A stretch of DNA of 64,000 bases from Yponomeuta sedellus. Its lineage: Eukaryota; Arthropoda; Insecta; Lepidoptera; Yponomeutidae. Every line of letters starts with the position of its first letter. Position 1 is the first letter of the stretch. Where the stretch lies: assembly GCA_934045075.1 (NCBI GenBank), contig OW203722.1, positions 12,055,396 to 12,119,395 on the forward strand, read 5' to 3'. The notes beneath the pieces were generated by a model, which ran no database searches, was not told the DNA's origin, and saw nothing but the letters and a program-made list of their open reading frames with translations. The position numbers and the translations under genes were made by a program. Positions 12,701 to 24,700 of the stretch are shown in pieces.

Positions 12701-14144
12701 TAATTGTTTTTTTCCTCGCAAGTGTGTTGAAAAACGTCGTATGATACGCGTGTGCTTTGTTCATTCCAGTCTTAGCTCTATTACAGCCCTCGCCTTGCGC
12801 CTCGGGCCTCGCCGCCTCGACTGTAATGACCAACTTCGCACACTTGTGTCATAATGTAGTATTATTGTACATCAGGAAAATAACAAATACAAAATAATAT
12901 TACTAGGTATGCTGAACAATACAAGTTGAAATCTGGGAAGGTAAAGCCGCGGTAATGTAGTTAGTATTGACTATTACTATATTTTTTTTTATTTTACGTG
13001 TATTAACGACGCAAAGTAAAAATTATAAGTTCAGAAATCTTGTTTCGAGTTGATAAATCTTGTTTTGGTAAATTCGCGCACTCACTGCTCTGCTGGCAAC
13101 AAATGGCTCTCACAGATTTGAGTTTATAAAGAAGTTTATTTAAAGTGCCTTTAAAAAAAAGTACTTATGCCTTTGATAAATACTTCATTTTGCTACGGCT
13201 TTCAAATCACCTAAAATTTTTGATGTATGGAGCATTTAGTAATATTGAAATTTGTTGTTTTAGCTAAGCGTTCACCACAAGGTCCTAGACCGACATGGCA
13301 TCCTGATTCATATAAAAATCCCAATCGCTTCCATGGGCCCTTTGCCCAAATGGGGGGCCCTCCACCAAATTGGGAGCCTGATCACGGAAGACGGCCCCCA
13401 GATCATAGAGGCCCTGGCAGGGGCCCCGTGAGTGGAGCATCACCATACTTGGGCTACGACGGACCTCCAGAGACCATGGGGCCCCCAGAGCTTCCAGGAC
13501 CCTATGACGGGCGTGGATCATATAGAGGAAGAGGGCCTCCACCAGGAAGGGGTCCTCCACAAGGAAGGGGGCCTCCACAAGGAAGGGGGCCTCCAGATGG
13601 AAGGGGGCCTCCAGAAAGAAGAGGACCTCCTGACCGAAGAGGTCCTCCAGAAGGTAGGCGTCCTCCAAAAGGAAGAGCTCCTCCAGAAGGTAGGCGGCCT
13701 CCAGATGGAAGAGGTCCTCCAGAAGAAAGGCGCCCTCCAGAAGGAAAAGGGACAGCAGAGGAAAGAGGAATTGCCGAAGAAGATGAAAATTATACTGAAA
13801 GCATTGACATAAGGATCGCGTTGCCTAAATTAAACACATTGCCCACAAACAATAAGCAAGATGATAGCGAGTCAACCGGCACCGTTGTCAGTCAAGATAA
13901 TCAATCTGCAACACACGGTAAATTGATGGTTTCACCGCGAGTGGTCGCGATGCCAACTTACCAAATTGTTGACTCGCGTACATTGGCCAACTTTCTCTCC
14001 ACCAAAATAAGTTCCGAAGCTTCTAATAGTGTGGAAGGTCAAGGGCGGCCATTTGTGACCAATAGTGCGGTCGAGAGTTCTACAGGTAAACAATCCATGA
14101 TGGTGCATTTCATTCAAGCTCTACCTGTTACACCGGAGGAGTAA
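9797..14144 (+). CDS. Secreted Gly/Pro/Arg-rich repeat protein (two exons)
   Basis: Predicted exons are 9797-9875 and 13264-14144, joined by a phase-1 intron (donor GAGAG|GTAACT, acceptor TTGTTTTAG|CT), giving 319 aa. Exon 1 encodes a signal peptide (MHPKCSLVAVAVMLTVAHCA). Exon 2 starts within an Ala codon (A-KRSPQGPRP). Residues about 114-188 are a run of hexapeptides of the type xGRGPP, drifting to RRPP and RAPP. Then come an acidic stretch, the motif ENYTESIDIR at about 201, and the C-terminus PVTPEE. The motif ENYTxxIDIR, the VTPEE end and the intron phase are shared with the gene ending at 29,342, so the two are paralogues. A poly(A) signal lies at 14254. Function unknown; such low-complexity secreted proteins occur in silk, cuticle and saliva, but I cannot choose. 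The intron contains LINE tails and MITE-like repeats. Confidence 0.78.
10199..10335 (+). mobile_element. LINE 3'-end fragment (TATG-tail family)
   Basis: Reads GCATGCAACGACTAATGAAT, GTTGACGAAGCGAAAGAGG, CAGGATCGAGGCAA, CTACCCCTCCGGGATACAGG, CGTGAGTTTATG. This is a decayed copy of the LINE terminus whose best coding version is on the minus strand at 63,422-63,631 (MNVDEAQVICQDRGKW). It lies in the first intron of the Gly/Pro-rich gene. Confidence 0.7.
11755..11845 (-). mobile_element. LINE 3'-tail fragment (GGCCGCCA...TATC family)
   Basis: On the minus strand this contains AGGTTGTCTGGAAGAGATCA, AAGGCCACCGTCTGTACTC and a tail AATAAAATATTTTCTATC. It matches the LINE terminus at 5,610-5,690. A further stub (GATAAGATAAGAATATTCTT) occurs at 12,021. 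Confidence 0.65.
12045..12165. repeat. Inverted-repeat intronic repeat (CACTAGTGTG arms)
   Basis: TTACACACTAGTGCG and its near complement CGCACTAGTGTGTTTC lie on both sides of a short spacer (12,110-12,150), after a word (TTTGGTCTTACGCCCGGAAT) that looks repetitive. No coding potential. Confidence 0.4.
12232..12355. repeat. Small inverted-repeat (MITE-like) element
   Basis: The ends ACACAACTAGGGTGGTAATA and ATTACCTCCCGTGTTGTGT are inverted, with AAAGAAAG / CTTTCTTT inside. It lies in the intron of the Gly/Pro-rich gene. Confidence 0.5.
12545..12860. repeat. CpG-rich dispersed repeat
   Basis: GCGCGC-rich words plus CTCGCCTTGCGCCTCGGGCC and CGCCGCCTCGACTGTAATGA, which resemble a CpG-rich lepidopteran repeat. 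An open frame of 97 codons here has no recognisable domain and I do not call it a gene. Confidence 0.4.
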
Positions 14145-14253
14145 TCATACTATTTGTCATAGTTTTTGGATACCTGTATTTACTAAACGGATATAATAAC
14201 AATACTTAAGTTTAAGTAATTTGTTAATTTTTAACTCTAATCACAACAAAAAT

Positions 14254-14259
14254 AATAAA
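14254..14259 (+). promoter_or_regulatory. Poly(A) signal of the Gly/Pro-rich gene
   Basis: AATAAA lies 110 bp after the stop codon of the Gly/Pro-rich gene. It is the first canonical signal downstream. Confidence 0.6.
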
Positions 14260-14636
14260 CCTTTGAAAATAATGAATGTTGTTTTCTTTTGGTTCTTACA
14301 AAACTGTTCAGTCAAAAAAATACAGGGTGTTAATAAGTTCATTTGTTTCTCGAATGTTTACCTGAAACTTTTTCGGTTGGTTTGAAATAAAATACTTTTG
14401 ACACCGTAAAGTTAAAGAAAACTTAAGAACAAAGTAAAATCAAAATTATCGAAAAAACTATTGATCCAATAAAAAAAATATAGAATTTCTTTCTAATAAC
14501 TTATTACTTTTGTATATGGATTGTATATCAGAAATTAATTAAAAATATCCAATTATGTTTATTGAATGTTGCTCGTAATATGCATAAGCTGACTTCGGGT
14601 TGATTTGTAATGGAGAAGAAGGCGGCGTTATCGCCG

Positions 14637-14682
14637 CAACTCTAAACAGAGTTGAGTTTATACTCAACTCTGTTTAGAGTTG
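14637..14682. repeat. Perfect 21-bp hairpin
   Basis: Arms 14637-14657 and 14662-14682 are exact complements around a TTAT loop (arm core CAACTCTAAACAGAGTTGAG). Outer GGCGGCG / CGGCGCC words extend the fold imperfectly. Each arm also holds its own short palindrome. Confidence 0.75.
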
Positions 14683-14774
14683 AGGTTTTCGGCGCCTTTT
14701 TCTATCTCAAATTATACTGAGCATACATCAGGTTTCTAATCGATCGATAGGTATCAATAATGTATATTGTCTGC

Positions 14775-14842
14775 ATTGCTGGGGTACGGATATCTTCCGG
14801 CATCGCAGGAAGGATAGGCCGTACTCCACCACGGTCAGTTTC
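14775..14842 (-). repeat. SINE 3'-end fragment
   Basis: The words CTGCATTGCTGGGGTACGGA and GCATCGCAGGAAGGATAGGCC recur at 42,590-42,665 (other strand), 54,075-54,145 and 60,172-60,230. This is the terminal part of the SINE best preserved at 42,310-42,672. Confidence 0.6.
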
Positions 14843-15742
14843 TAATAAGGGTTTAAATTCATTAAGATATTATTTGGTGAGAAATCTTAAATATACAAAA
14901 AAAAAACATACATCATAATCATAAGGCGTTAAGGTTACCTTAAGATGTCATATTGAGTTTGTGTATGGCGCGTTTTTGTACCACCCTTATACTGTGAAAA
15001 TAATTAGTCGTAGATGAAAATATTGACCATCGACTGGATTATTTCGAGAAGTGTGTGTAGCAAAATACCACCATTGGTGTACAATTAAGAATTTTCTTAT
15101 CAAATCATATCTTATACTTACAATCTAGGGTGTGTTGATACTTCGATTGACAGATATGACGAAAGTGGGACTCGCACATTTTTTGGCGCCAAACCACTAA
15201 TAAACAGTAAAGAAGCGCTTTTAACATTAAAACCGTAACTCACTTCGTATACTAGACACATTGGTAGGACGACGACGGTATACGATGACCAATCCTGATA
15301 TTATTGGTCCTGAACCCTCCAGCGTCTGTGGCCTCCGTAAGGTTTCTCAATGCATTTGGACTGGCACAATGTACATGCAGAGAGATGTTTCTCTGATGGA
15401 AGACTCCGCAACAATAAACGTTTCGTTCATAGAATGTTACTATGCATGCTGGTAGAATTGAATATTCAATATTACACAGTGATTTGAAATTTGGATCTGT
15501 TTGTGAAATGTTGCCAAGCGTAGGACTGGTCCTACGCCTCCCTGAATTGACAATACAAGGGATAGTTGTAATAACGAGTGGATGAGGATGGTCGAGAACA
15601 GAAAGATTTGGGGTGCATTGGGTGACGTAAATATTCGTGCTGCAATTATACGTTAGATTGGAATCAGCCACCCAAAGTGCAAACTTTTTCTTGAACAGCA
15701 CCACAGTATAGCACTTACCTATGCACTCTAGCAAGAAAAATC

Positions 15743-18700
15743 ATGTTGGGCATAAGCCTTTTTGTTCTCAGCCATTTTCATCATCATCATCAAGGTAAGC
15801 CCCGGAGCGAAAGTCGAAATCACGGTTCCTCAATCGTAATAAGTGAAGTAACACTTTCGTTGTCACTACAAATTCACTTACTTGATTTTTGCCGAAAATG
15901 TCTAACCAGGTTTTAGTCTATTGGTCTAAAGTGTATAATATTATCTCAAGCACATAATAAGACAAGAAACGCTTCTACTGCTAAAACAATTGTCCGAAGA
16001 TTTTTCATAAATTTATTAGAATATCACGTTCTAGATATATCGCAGCCTTCATTAAATCATTGTATGTATTAATTGTATTCAAACAGCGCAACTAACAGAC
16101 AACCAGACAAGACGTAAAATATAAGTATACGTATTTTTTAAGTAGCCTATAAACGGCCCACTGTAGGGCACAGACCTTCCCTCAAAGAGAGTGTATGGGC
16201 TTAATGACCAAGCGTACCCACCGCGGATTGGAAATTTCAAACGCTTGGGTTTTTGAACACCTCAATCACTCAGGTTTCCTCACGATGTTTTCCTTTAGTG
16301 AGTGATATCGCTACTATAACTTCGCAAATATATAACTTAGAAAATAAAGTACATGCCCGTACTCGAGGTCGAACAAGGGGTCTCTCGCTTTCGAGTCCAT
16401 TGTTTTCCCCACTGGGCTACTGGCGCTTTTAAAATATATTTTATCCGTATATATTTTATCATAATGTTTAAGAAAAAGTACATACTATTTTTAAATAAAA
16501 ATTGCAAAACAAATATTTCAATAGTGGGAGAATAGAGATTTTTTAAATGACAAACTGTAACCGTTATATTTTAGTACTTAACATATAAATAGCAGGACTG
16601 ATTTGGATGGAAGTGTTACGAACTATGGTCAGATGGCCTATGTAAAGTAGCCGGCAAACAGTGGATGAGACTAGCGTGAGACCGTGCTGGTTGGCGTGGA
16701 AAGGAAGAGGCCTATATCCAGCAGTGGGGTGTACCGGGCTGATGATGATGATGTTATGATGGAAATAAATTAGACCTAATAGAACATCTACTTTTAGTCG
16801 AAAATATTGATTTACTTTGTTTAAGCGAAACTCATAAGGCTAAGAACTTTTGCGACTCTGTCAACCTACCTGGCTATAAAATCGCATCTTTATTTTGTAG
16901 AACCAAACATAAAAAAATGGAGGTGTTTGTATAATAATAAAAGACTCCATTCATTACATTTCTAGAGACGATATAGTACAATTATCTAAAGAATTCATCA
17001 TTGAACTAAGCGCCGTAGAACTACCAGATTTAAATACAATAGTCATAGGTTTATATAGAGCTGATCGTGACATAAAAACCTTTTTCGAACAAATGAAAAA
17101 ATTACTCGACAAACTAAACATAAAAGAAAAAAATTACCACTTCATAATAGCCGGAGACTTCAACCTCAACATGCTAAATAAAACCAGAAATGAAAGAGAG
17201 TTCCTTAACCTAATAAGTTCGTATAATCTACATCAAATAATAAACGAACCAACTAGAATAACCAAATCAACCTCTACTATTATAGATTTAGCTTTTATAA
17301 ACTACAAAGAAATTATAAATGTCAGCTACGTAAAAGATTTTGGTCTGTCCGATCACAAAAGTATAAACCTATGCTTACCTGTAAAAAATGTACCTAATAA
17401 AAAAAATAAAGAGTGGTATATTAACAAAAGAATATACAGGGCGTCCCAAAGTTATGGGCCATGAAGAGGAAGTACCTTAAATATCGTAGATAGCGTATTT
17501 TGCTGAAAGAAGACTTTATGTTATTTTTAAAAGTTAGTAATTCTGCATTCAAAGATTTTATAAAAATTACTTGCATAGTATTTTAAAAGAAAGGAATAGC
17601 GTGAAATTAATCATTTTAATCAAATTAAAAACATACATGAAACTGTCGTAGTCAATTAAGTGGGTATTTTTTTGTAAAATTATTAATTAAATGCTCAAAA
17701 TGTGATATCTCTTGTCTTACGCAAGTGCCAATCTTTTAATGAGTCCGTTGCCTGTTAATTTTCATTTTTCATTTTCAAGTAATTGACTACGGCAGTTTCA
17801 TGTATGTTTTTAATTTGATAAAATGATTAATTTCACGCCGTTCCTTTCTTTTAAAATACTATGTTAATTAAGAAGAGTTACTAGTTTTTGGTCATTATTT
17901 CGATTGGCATCATAAAAGTAGGGATGTTTTTTTTTCAAATTTAAGTCGGTTCGATTCCCAGACAAGGCAAGTAATTTTTTGAAAATCTTTGAATGCAGAA
18001 TTAATAACTTTTAAAAATAACATAAAGTCTTCTTTCAGCAAATTACCCTATCTACGATATTTAAGGTACTTTCCCATCATAAAAGTAGGGATGTTTTTTT
18101 TTTAAATTTAAGTCGGTTCGATTCCCAGACAAGGCAAGTAATTTTTTGAAAATCTTTGAATGCAGAATTAATAACTTTTAAAAATAACATAAAGTCTTCT
18201 TTCAGCAAATTACCCTATCTACGATATTTAAGGTACTTTCCCTTCATGGCCCATAACTTTGGGACGCCCTGTATACCCAAGAAAAAATATTACGCATAAA
18301 ACATATATTAGGCGGGATAGATTGGAGTGCAATTTTAAATAAAAATAACGTCCAATTAAACTATACCCAATTACTCTCGATAGTAACAGAACTCTTAGAA
18401 ACCCACATACCTACTCAAAAAATCAAGTTAAAAATTAAACCACGACAAGGATGGCTAACGAAAAGCCTAAAGAAATCCTGTTTGCATAAAAGAACCCTGA
18501 AAGTTATATTAGATGAAACCGGAAGCGATGTTATAAGAACTTACTATAAACTGTACAGTAAAATTTAAAAAAAAAGTATAAAAATATCAAAACAAATAGA
18601 ATACATACGACAAATGAACACTTCAGAAAATAAATATAAAACTATGTGGAAAATTATTAATGATAAAACAGGCAAAAACAAGAAAAGAGAATTTAAGAAT

Positions 18701-21700
18701 TTAAAGTTAAATATAGATGGTAAAACAATTATTTGTCCAGAAACAATAGCAAATAGTTTTAACTCCTACTTTATTTCTATCGGGAAAAATAATAACCCGC
18801 TATCTACCAGACAATCTACAAATCCAATTAGCCCACCACTTTGTTCGTTTTATTTGAGCCCGGTGGACCCCATAGAAGTCACAAAAATCATTAGCTCCCT
18901 AAAAAATAATGCACACAGCTGTGGAATAGACGACTTGCCTCCTATTCTAATAAAACAATGCGCTAATGAACTGCCACAACCACTTTCAGTCATAATAAAT
19001 CAAAGCTTTCGGGATGGCGACTTCCCGGATCTACTTAAAATAGCTTTAATTAAACCAATACACAAACAAGACGATACTACTTGAACAAGACAGGTTCAAA
19101 ATCCCAGGACCCTAGGAGCCTACGAAATAATACGCATTAACTCCAGAGCGAAGAGACAATTTTATTAGTAAAGCCCAATTATATACAGAACAATGAGACC
19201 AAACCATACTGCGATGTAAGACACTGGCGGCGCCATCTATTGACAGAAATTAATACTAATTACATGTTGGGAATATTATATACAACTTGAACATTCCGCC
19301 AACCAAGACATATTGTCTTTTAAGAGCACTAAAGCTCGAATTTAAGAACCAAACCAAAAAAAAACATGAATTTCTAACATTAAAACAAATAAATCTTACT
19401 ATAAAAGAACCGCCTACCATGAACCCAACATTTCCAATAAAATAGGCCCTATATGCAACATTTTAAGTTAATAAAGCTATGTGAAAGAAACAGTCCTTTT
19501 TTAAATAACGTTCAACATTTGCTTGTAAAAGTAGTAAACATCTGGTATACAGTGACAAAAAAAACATAAAGAAAACAATAAACTTTTAGCTTGAACAAGA
19601 GCTAGGCAATAAACACAGTTTTGAAGTAGGACGTTTGAAAACAGATGTCTTTGAACGTAATGTTACAACTCTTGTAATTCCATCGCTACCTGGATGCAAA
19701 TCCGTCACGATACCGTACAACCACCCGGCCGGAGGTAGATTATCCTCCTTGACTAAAACCATATCACCAACCTTTGGCTGCACCGTTTGTTGAGACCACT
19801 TGAACCGCTGGAAAAACCCCGTCAAATATTCCTGTGACCATCGTCGCCAGAAACCTTGTACCATTCTTTGCGTCAGTTGCCACCTACGAAGGCCACCTTC
19901 TCGATCATTTTCATAGTTATAATCTGGTGGGAGAATAATCTGTTCATCCACTAAAAAATGACCGGGTGTCAACGGTGCTGCATCATTCGGATCATCGCTT
20001 ATCTGGCAAAGAGGCCTTGAATTTAGACAAGCCTCTACCTGGGCTAGCACTGTCGACATCTCCTCGAATGTTAGCGTAGAGTCTCCTATAACCCGTTTCA
20101 GATGGTGTTTTGTGCTCTTGATTCCCGCCTCCCATAGCCCTCCGAAATTTGGAGCATGAGGAGGAATAAAATGCCATTCTGTGCCATTATTTGCAAGTAT
20201 CTCGGCAACCTCACTTGACATTGAAGTGCGCTCCTCTGAGAATAAGACCTTCAACTCTTTCGAAGCTCCTTTGAAATTTGAACCATTATCGCTCCAGAGG
20301 TGACTACAACGTCCACGTCGGGAGACAAAGCGCTTGAAAGCGGCCAGGAATCCTTGAGATGTGAGGTCTGAAACAGCTTCTATATGTACAGCGCGGGTGG
20401 CCATACATACGAAGAGACAAATGTAGCCCTTATAAGACTTATTACCTCTCCCCTTTGACACTCTAATATTCACTGGACCGGCATAATCGACACCAGAGAC
20501 TGAAAATGGCTTACTTGGAACAACTCTACAGGAGGGCAGCTGACCCATGAGTTGGTTTTTTACCACCCCTGCGTACCGGATGCATCGAACACAATCCCTT
20601 ATGTACGATTTCACTAAATTTTTGCTCCTGATGATCCAATAATTGCCACGAATTACATTCAGAGTGAGCTGTATACCACCGTGCATCGATTTGTCGTGAG
20701 CGTCCGCAATGATGAGTCCAGCCAATAGAGAATCACGAGGAATGATAATCTGATGCTTTCTGGATTCATCGATGTCTGCATTTTGGATTCGCCCACCAAC
20801 TCTCATTACTCCTGCTGGATCTAGAAAAGGATCTAAAGAAATCAAGCCGCTCTTCCTTCCCACAGGCCTATTCTGCTTGATTGCGTTTATCTCCTCACTA
20901 AACCAGTGATTCTGACAAAGTCGAATGCAGGCTTGCAGAGAATCTCTTAACTCTGAAGCCGTTAAGTATGGCTGTATGGACCGCATATTTTTTGGCAATT
21001 TGAGCTGTAGAACCCTTCTATAGTAGGCTACAACTCTGATAAGTTTTCGTAGTGAAGAAAACCTAGATTCCATATCAGAGAACCAGTCCTGGGCATCGTT
21101 AACCGCCGTTGTATGAACTTTAACTGATTTCTCTTCTAAGGTCGTGAGTGTCGGCTCTCTTCTATACTCTATAGGCTCTTGACACAACCAGCTGGGGCCT
21201 TGTTTCCATAATTGGTCATCTAGCAACAAGGTTGCGGATACTCCCCGCGAAGCGCAATCTGCAGGATTATCACCTGAAGGAACATGGCACCACTGCTCAA
21301 CCCGGAGTGAACTGAGTATCTCAGATGTACGGTTGGCAACAAACGTTTTCCAACGACCTGGATAAGAGTTTAACCAGGCTAGGACTACCGAGGAATCTGT
21401 CCAAGCATGCAAGTTTGATTTGGGTACACTCAGCAGTCCTGCAACTTCCACTAACAGTCTCGTAACCAAAACCGCACCGCACAACTCAAGGCGCGGGATC
21501 GAGATTTGCTTCAAAGGTGCTACCTTCGTCTTCGCCGTGACTAAGTGGGAATGAACTTCTCCATCTACGTTCACAACGCGCATGTACACCACTGCGGCGA
21601 AAGCAACCGTTGACGCGTCACAAAATCCATGCAGCTCTACCACACTATCATTATCTCTGCATTGTAGCCAACGAGGAATGCGAAATTTGATGAGTCTCCC

Positions 21701-24700
21701 CAGTTCTGTTCTGTATGTCTGCCACTCGTTGCGCAGGTGATAAGGCAGCTCGTCATCCCAATCAAGCCCAGCAAGCCACAGTTTTTGAATAAAAACCTTT
21801 GCAGTGACAATGCATGGAGCTATTCACCCTAAAGGATCATACAGACGTGAAATTTCAGAAATTACCTTCCTTTTCGTATCAGGTTCAGTTGCTGCCGTCA
21901 ATTTCACTGTATACTGAAACTCATCTGTACTCCGATTCCAATTAAGCCCCAAGATTTTTGTGACATCATCCGATTTGATTTCCATATTCTTTTCACAACC
22001 TTTTTGAATAATGCCAAGGACCGCATCCTTGTTTGACGTCCATTTTTGTAATTCATAGCCCCCTCTACCCAAGAGAGCATTTAACTGATGATAAAGCTCT
22101 ATAGCTTCCGACTCTCCTTGGCAACCTGTCATGAGATCGTCAACGTAAAAATCCGATAAAACCTTCTCAGCTGCTAATGGAAAATCCTGGCCTTTTCACA
22201 AGCAGTTTGTTGTAACGCTTTAACAGCTAAGTAAGGAGCACACGACGTTCCAAAGGTGACTCGTAAAAGACGAAAATGCTCTATGTCCTTTGAGGCATCG
22301 TCTCTCCACACGATTCGTTGAAAATCCGTCTCAGCAACCTTGATTTGACGATACATCTTAACAATATCTGCCCCCAAACATACAGGGTGTTGCCTCCACC
22401 GTATAACAACATGGCGTTTATCCGGTTGTAGAGTCGGTCCTACGATCAAGGTCTCGTTCAAAGAGATGCCATTGGTACCTTTTGATGATGCGTCGAACAC
22501 GGCTCTGACCTTTGTTGACGTCTTATCCTCCCTGATGACTGCATGATGGGGCAGGTACACCGCATCAGGTTGATTGATATCTTCCTCCTCCGAGATCTTC
22601 TCCATGTGACCTAACGTCAAATATTCAGTTAAGACGTCTGTATACCGCTTTTTAAGGGACTGATCTTTGGAAAGCTTACGCTCTAGACCTTGCAACCTCT
22701 TGATGGCTATTTCCCTAGAGTTGCCGTACTTGCAGAGTGGGTCCTCCTCGCGAAACGGTAGACTCACAATGTAACGACCAGTGGAATCTCTTTCAGTGGT
22801 AGCCGAAAAATGGTCCTCACAGGCTTGCTCTTCAGGTGATAACAAACGTTTTGCTAGTACAGGTTCTGCTTCTAGTTCCCAAAAACGCCTTAAAATCTCC
22901 GTGTCTTCACTCTCCGTGGTGTGCATGCTAACGATGACCTTGTGACATGCCACTGAAGGCAACTGAACCTGACCTGATATCACCCAACCTAAATGTGTTT
23001 CTTGGGCTATTGGTGACCCGTTCGGCCCTTTGAGCAACCCTTCTTTTATGACTTTGCCATAGACCTCGGCCCCCAATAAAATATCTATTTTATTTGGTGA
23101 TGAAAACCCAGGGTCAGCCAAACGAACCTTAAAAATGTCTGGCCAACCTACCAAATTGACCTTTCTTTCAGGCAAAACTGTAGTAAGCGTACTCAGTACG
23201 TGTGCCTTGACCTGAATGATGAAGGCGGGATCATGTAGTGACTGAATGCTCACTAAAACCGTGTGCCTTGACATGACACCTTGATCTCCTCCCACACCTG
23301 AAATTGAACTGCTTGAAGAGACTTTCTTCAACCTCAGCAGCTGTACGGCAGACTCCGATATAAACCAAGGTCCTTCGAACCGAAGAGCGATTTTTGAGTG
23401 GAAAAGTGACATGAAAACCTAAAAATACTACGCCACCTATAGTCTCATTGCTGAAAGTTGAACCCAAAGCGCCACCTATTCTTACCTTTTCGTATCAGGT
23501 TCAGTTGCTGCCGTCAATTTCACTGTATACTGAAACTCATCTGTACTCCGATTCCAATTAAGCCCCAAGATTTTTGTGATTTGATTTCCATATTCTTTTC
23601 ACAACCTTCTTGAATAATGCCAAGGACCGCATCCTTGTTTGACGTCCATTTTTGTAATTTTCATCCGGCTCGAAGGACCTTGAACAAGACAGGTTCAAAA
23701 TCCCAGGACCCTAGGAGCCTACGAAATAATACGCATTAACTCCAGAGCGAAGAGACAATTTTATTAGTAAAGCCCAATTATATACAGAACAATGAGACCA
23801 AACCATACTGCGATGTAAGACACTGGCGGCGCCATCTATTGACAGAAATTAATACTAATTACATGTTGGGAATATTATATACAACTTGAACACTACTATT
23901 GCTAGCAATTATAGGCCAATAGCACTATTACCGGTTTTATCTAAAGTGTTGGAAAAAGCGATGTGTAACCTATTGTATAAATTCGTAGAAAAATATAATA
24001 TTATTGATGATAGCCAACACGGATTCCGAAAGTTCAAATCCACAACATTGGCAGTATACAAATATATACAAATGGCATTGCAGCATATGAGCAATAAGAA
24101 ACAGGTATTAGGATTACTACTGGACTTGACGAAAGCATACGACAAAGTCGATCATAGTATCCTCCTAGATAAATTATACGGTTCAGGTATCCGAGGACCA
24201 GCTTATCAATAGTTCAAATCCTATTTACATAATAGAAAACAAATCGTCCAAATCGAAAATTATAATAGCAACTCTAATGAAATACAACTTATAAGATCTC
24301 AAGAATTAAATGCTAATTGCTCTATTCCCCAAGGAAGTGTAACCGGCTGTTTATTATTTTTGCTATACATAAACGATTTGCCAAAAATTCTTACCAAAGA
24401 TAACGTAACAACAATATTACTTGCAGACGATATATCGATTCTAATAAAGTGCGAAAACTCGTTAGACGCTAAATTAATTATAAATAATACCTTAAATACA
24501 ATAACAAATTGGCTACAAAACTTAGAAATTAACCCGTATGTGCTCAACTTTTATTTTTTCATTAATCTCAAGAAATTTATGTTTTTTTCTAAGTCTAAGG
24601 TACTTAAAAAAACATGTGTTGAAAAAAATATTTTTTTTTATTTTTACTTTTTGAGATTTCGGCCGCCCCAATAATGGGGCACTGGGCACTGTTTGCCACG

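Larger units (their letters stand above)
19082..23892 (-). mobile_element. BEL/Pao LTR retrotransposon, gag-less
   Basis: Two 212-bp LTRs (19082-19293 and 23681-23892) look identical by eye and are flanked by the 5-bp duplication CTACT (19077-19081 and 23893-23897). The element is in minus orientation, opposite to the LINE and the host gene. It has a tRNA-Tyr-type primer site next to the 5' LTR (23681-23892), a pol region with protease, RT, RNase H and integrase, and no gag. Identical LTRs point to recent insertion, yet pol has a frameshift and a stop, so it was probably mobilised in trans. Confidence 0.9.

Noticed and set aside
13285..13812. ORFs on both strands within the Gly/Pro-rich exon
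   Set aside because: Composition shadows; the called frame has the splice link to a signal peptide and the conserved VTPEE end.
14272..14332. Leader-like MNVVFFWFLQ followed by GGGTGTTAAT, a possible first exon
   Set aside because: It begins after the poly(A) signal of the preceding gene, and TACAGGGTGTTAATAAG looks like a transposon end. The exon at 15,743 has a far better donor (AAG|GTAAGC).
15252..15734. 160-codon minus-strand ORF with many cysteines
   Set aside because: No leader, no domain, no repeated Cys pattern, and it ends next to the predicted leader exon of the His/Pro-rich gene on the other strand. Probably chance.
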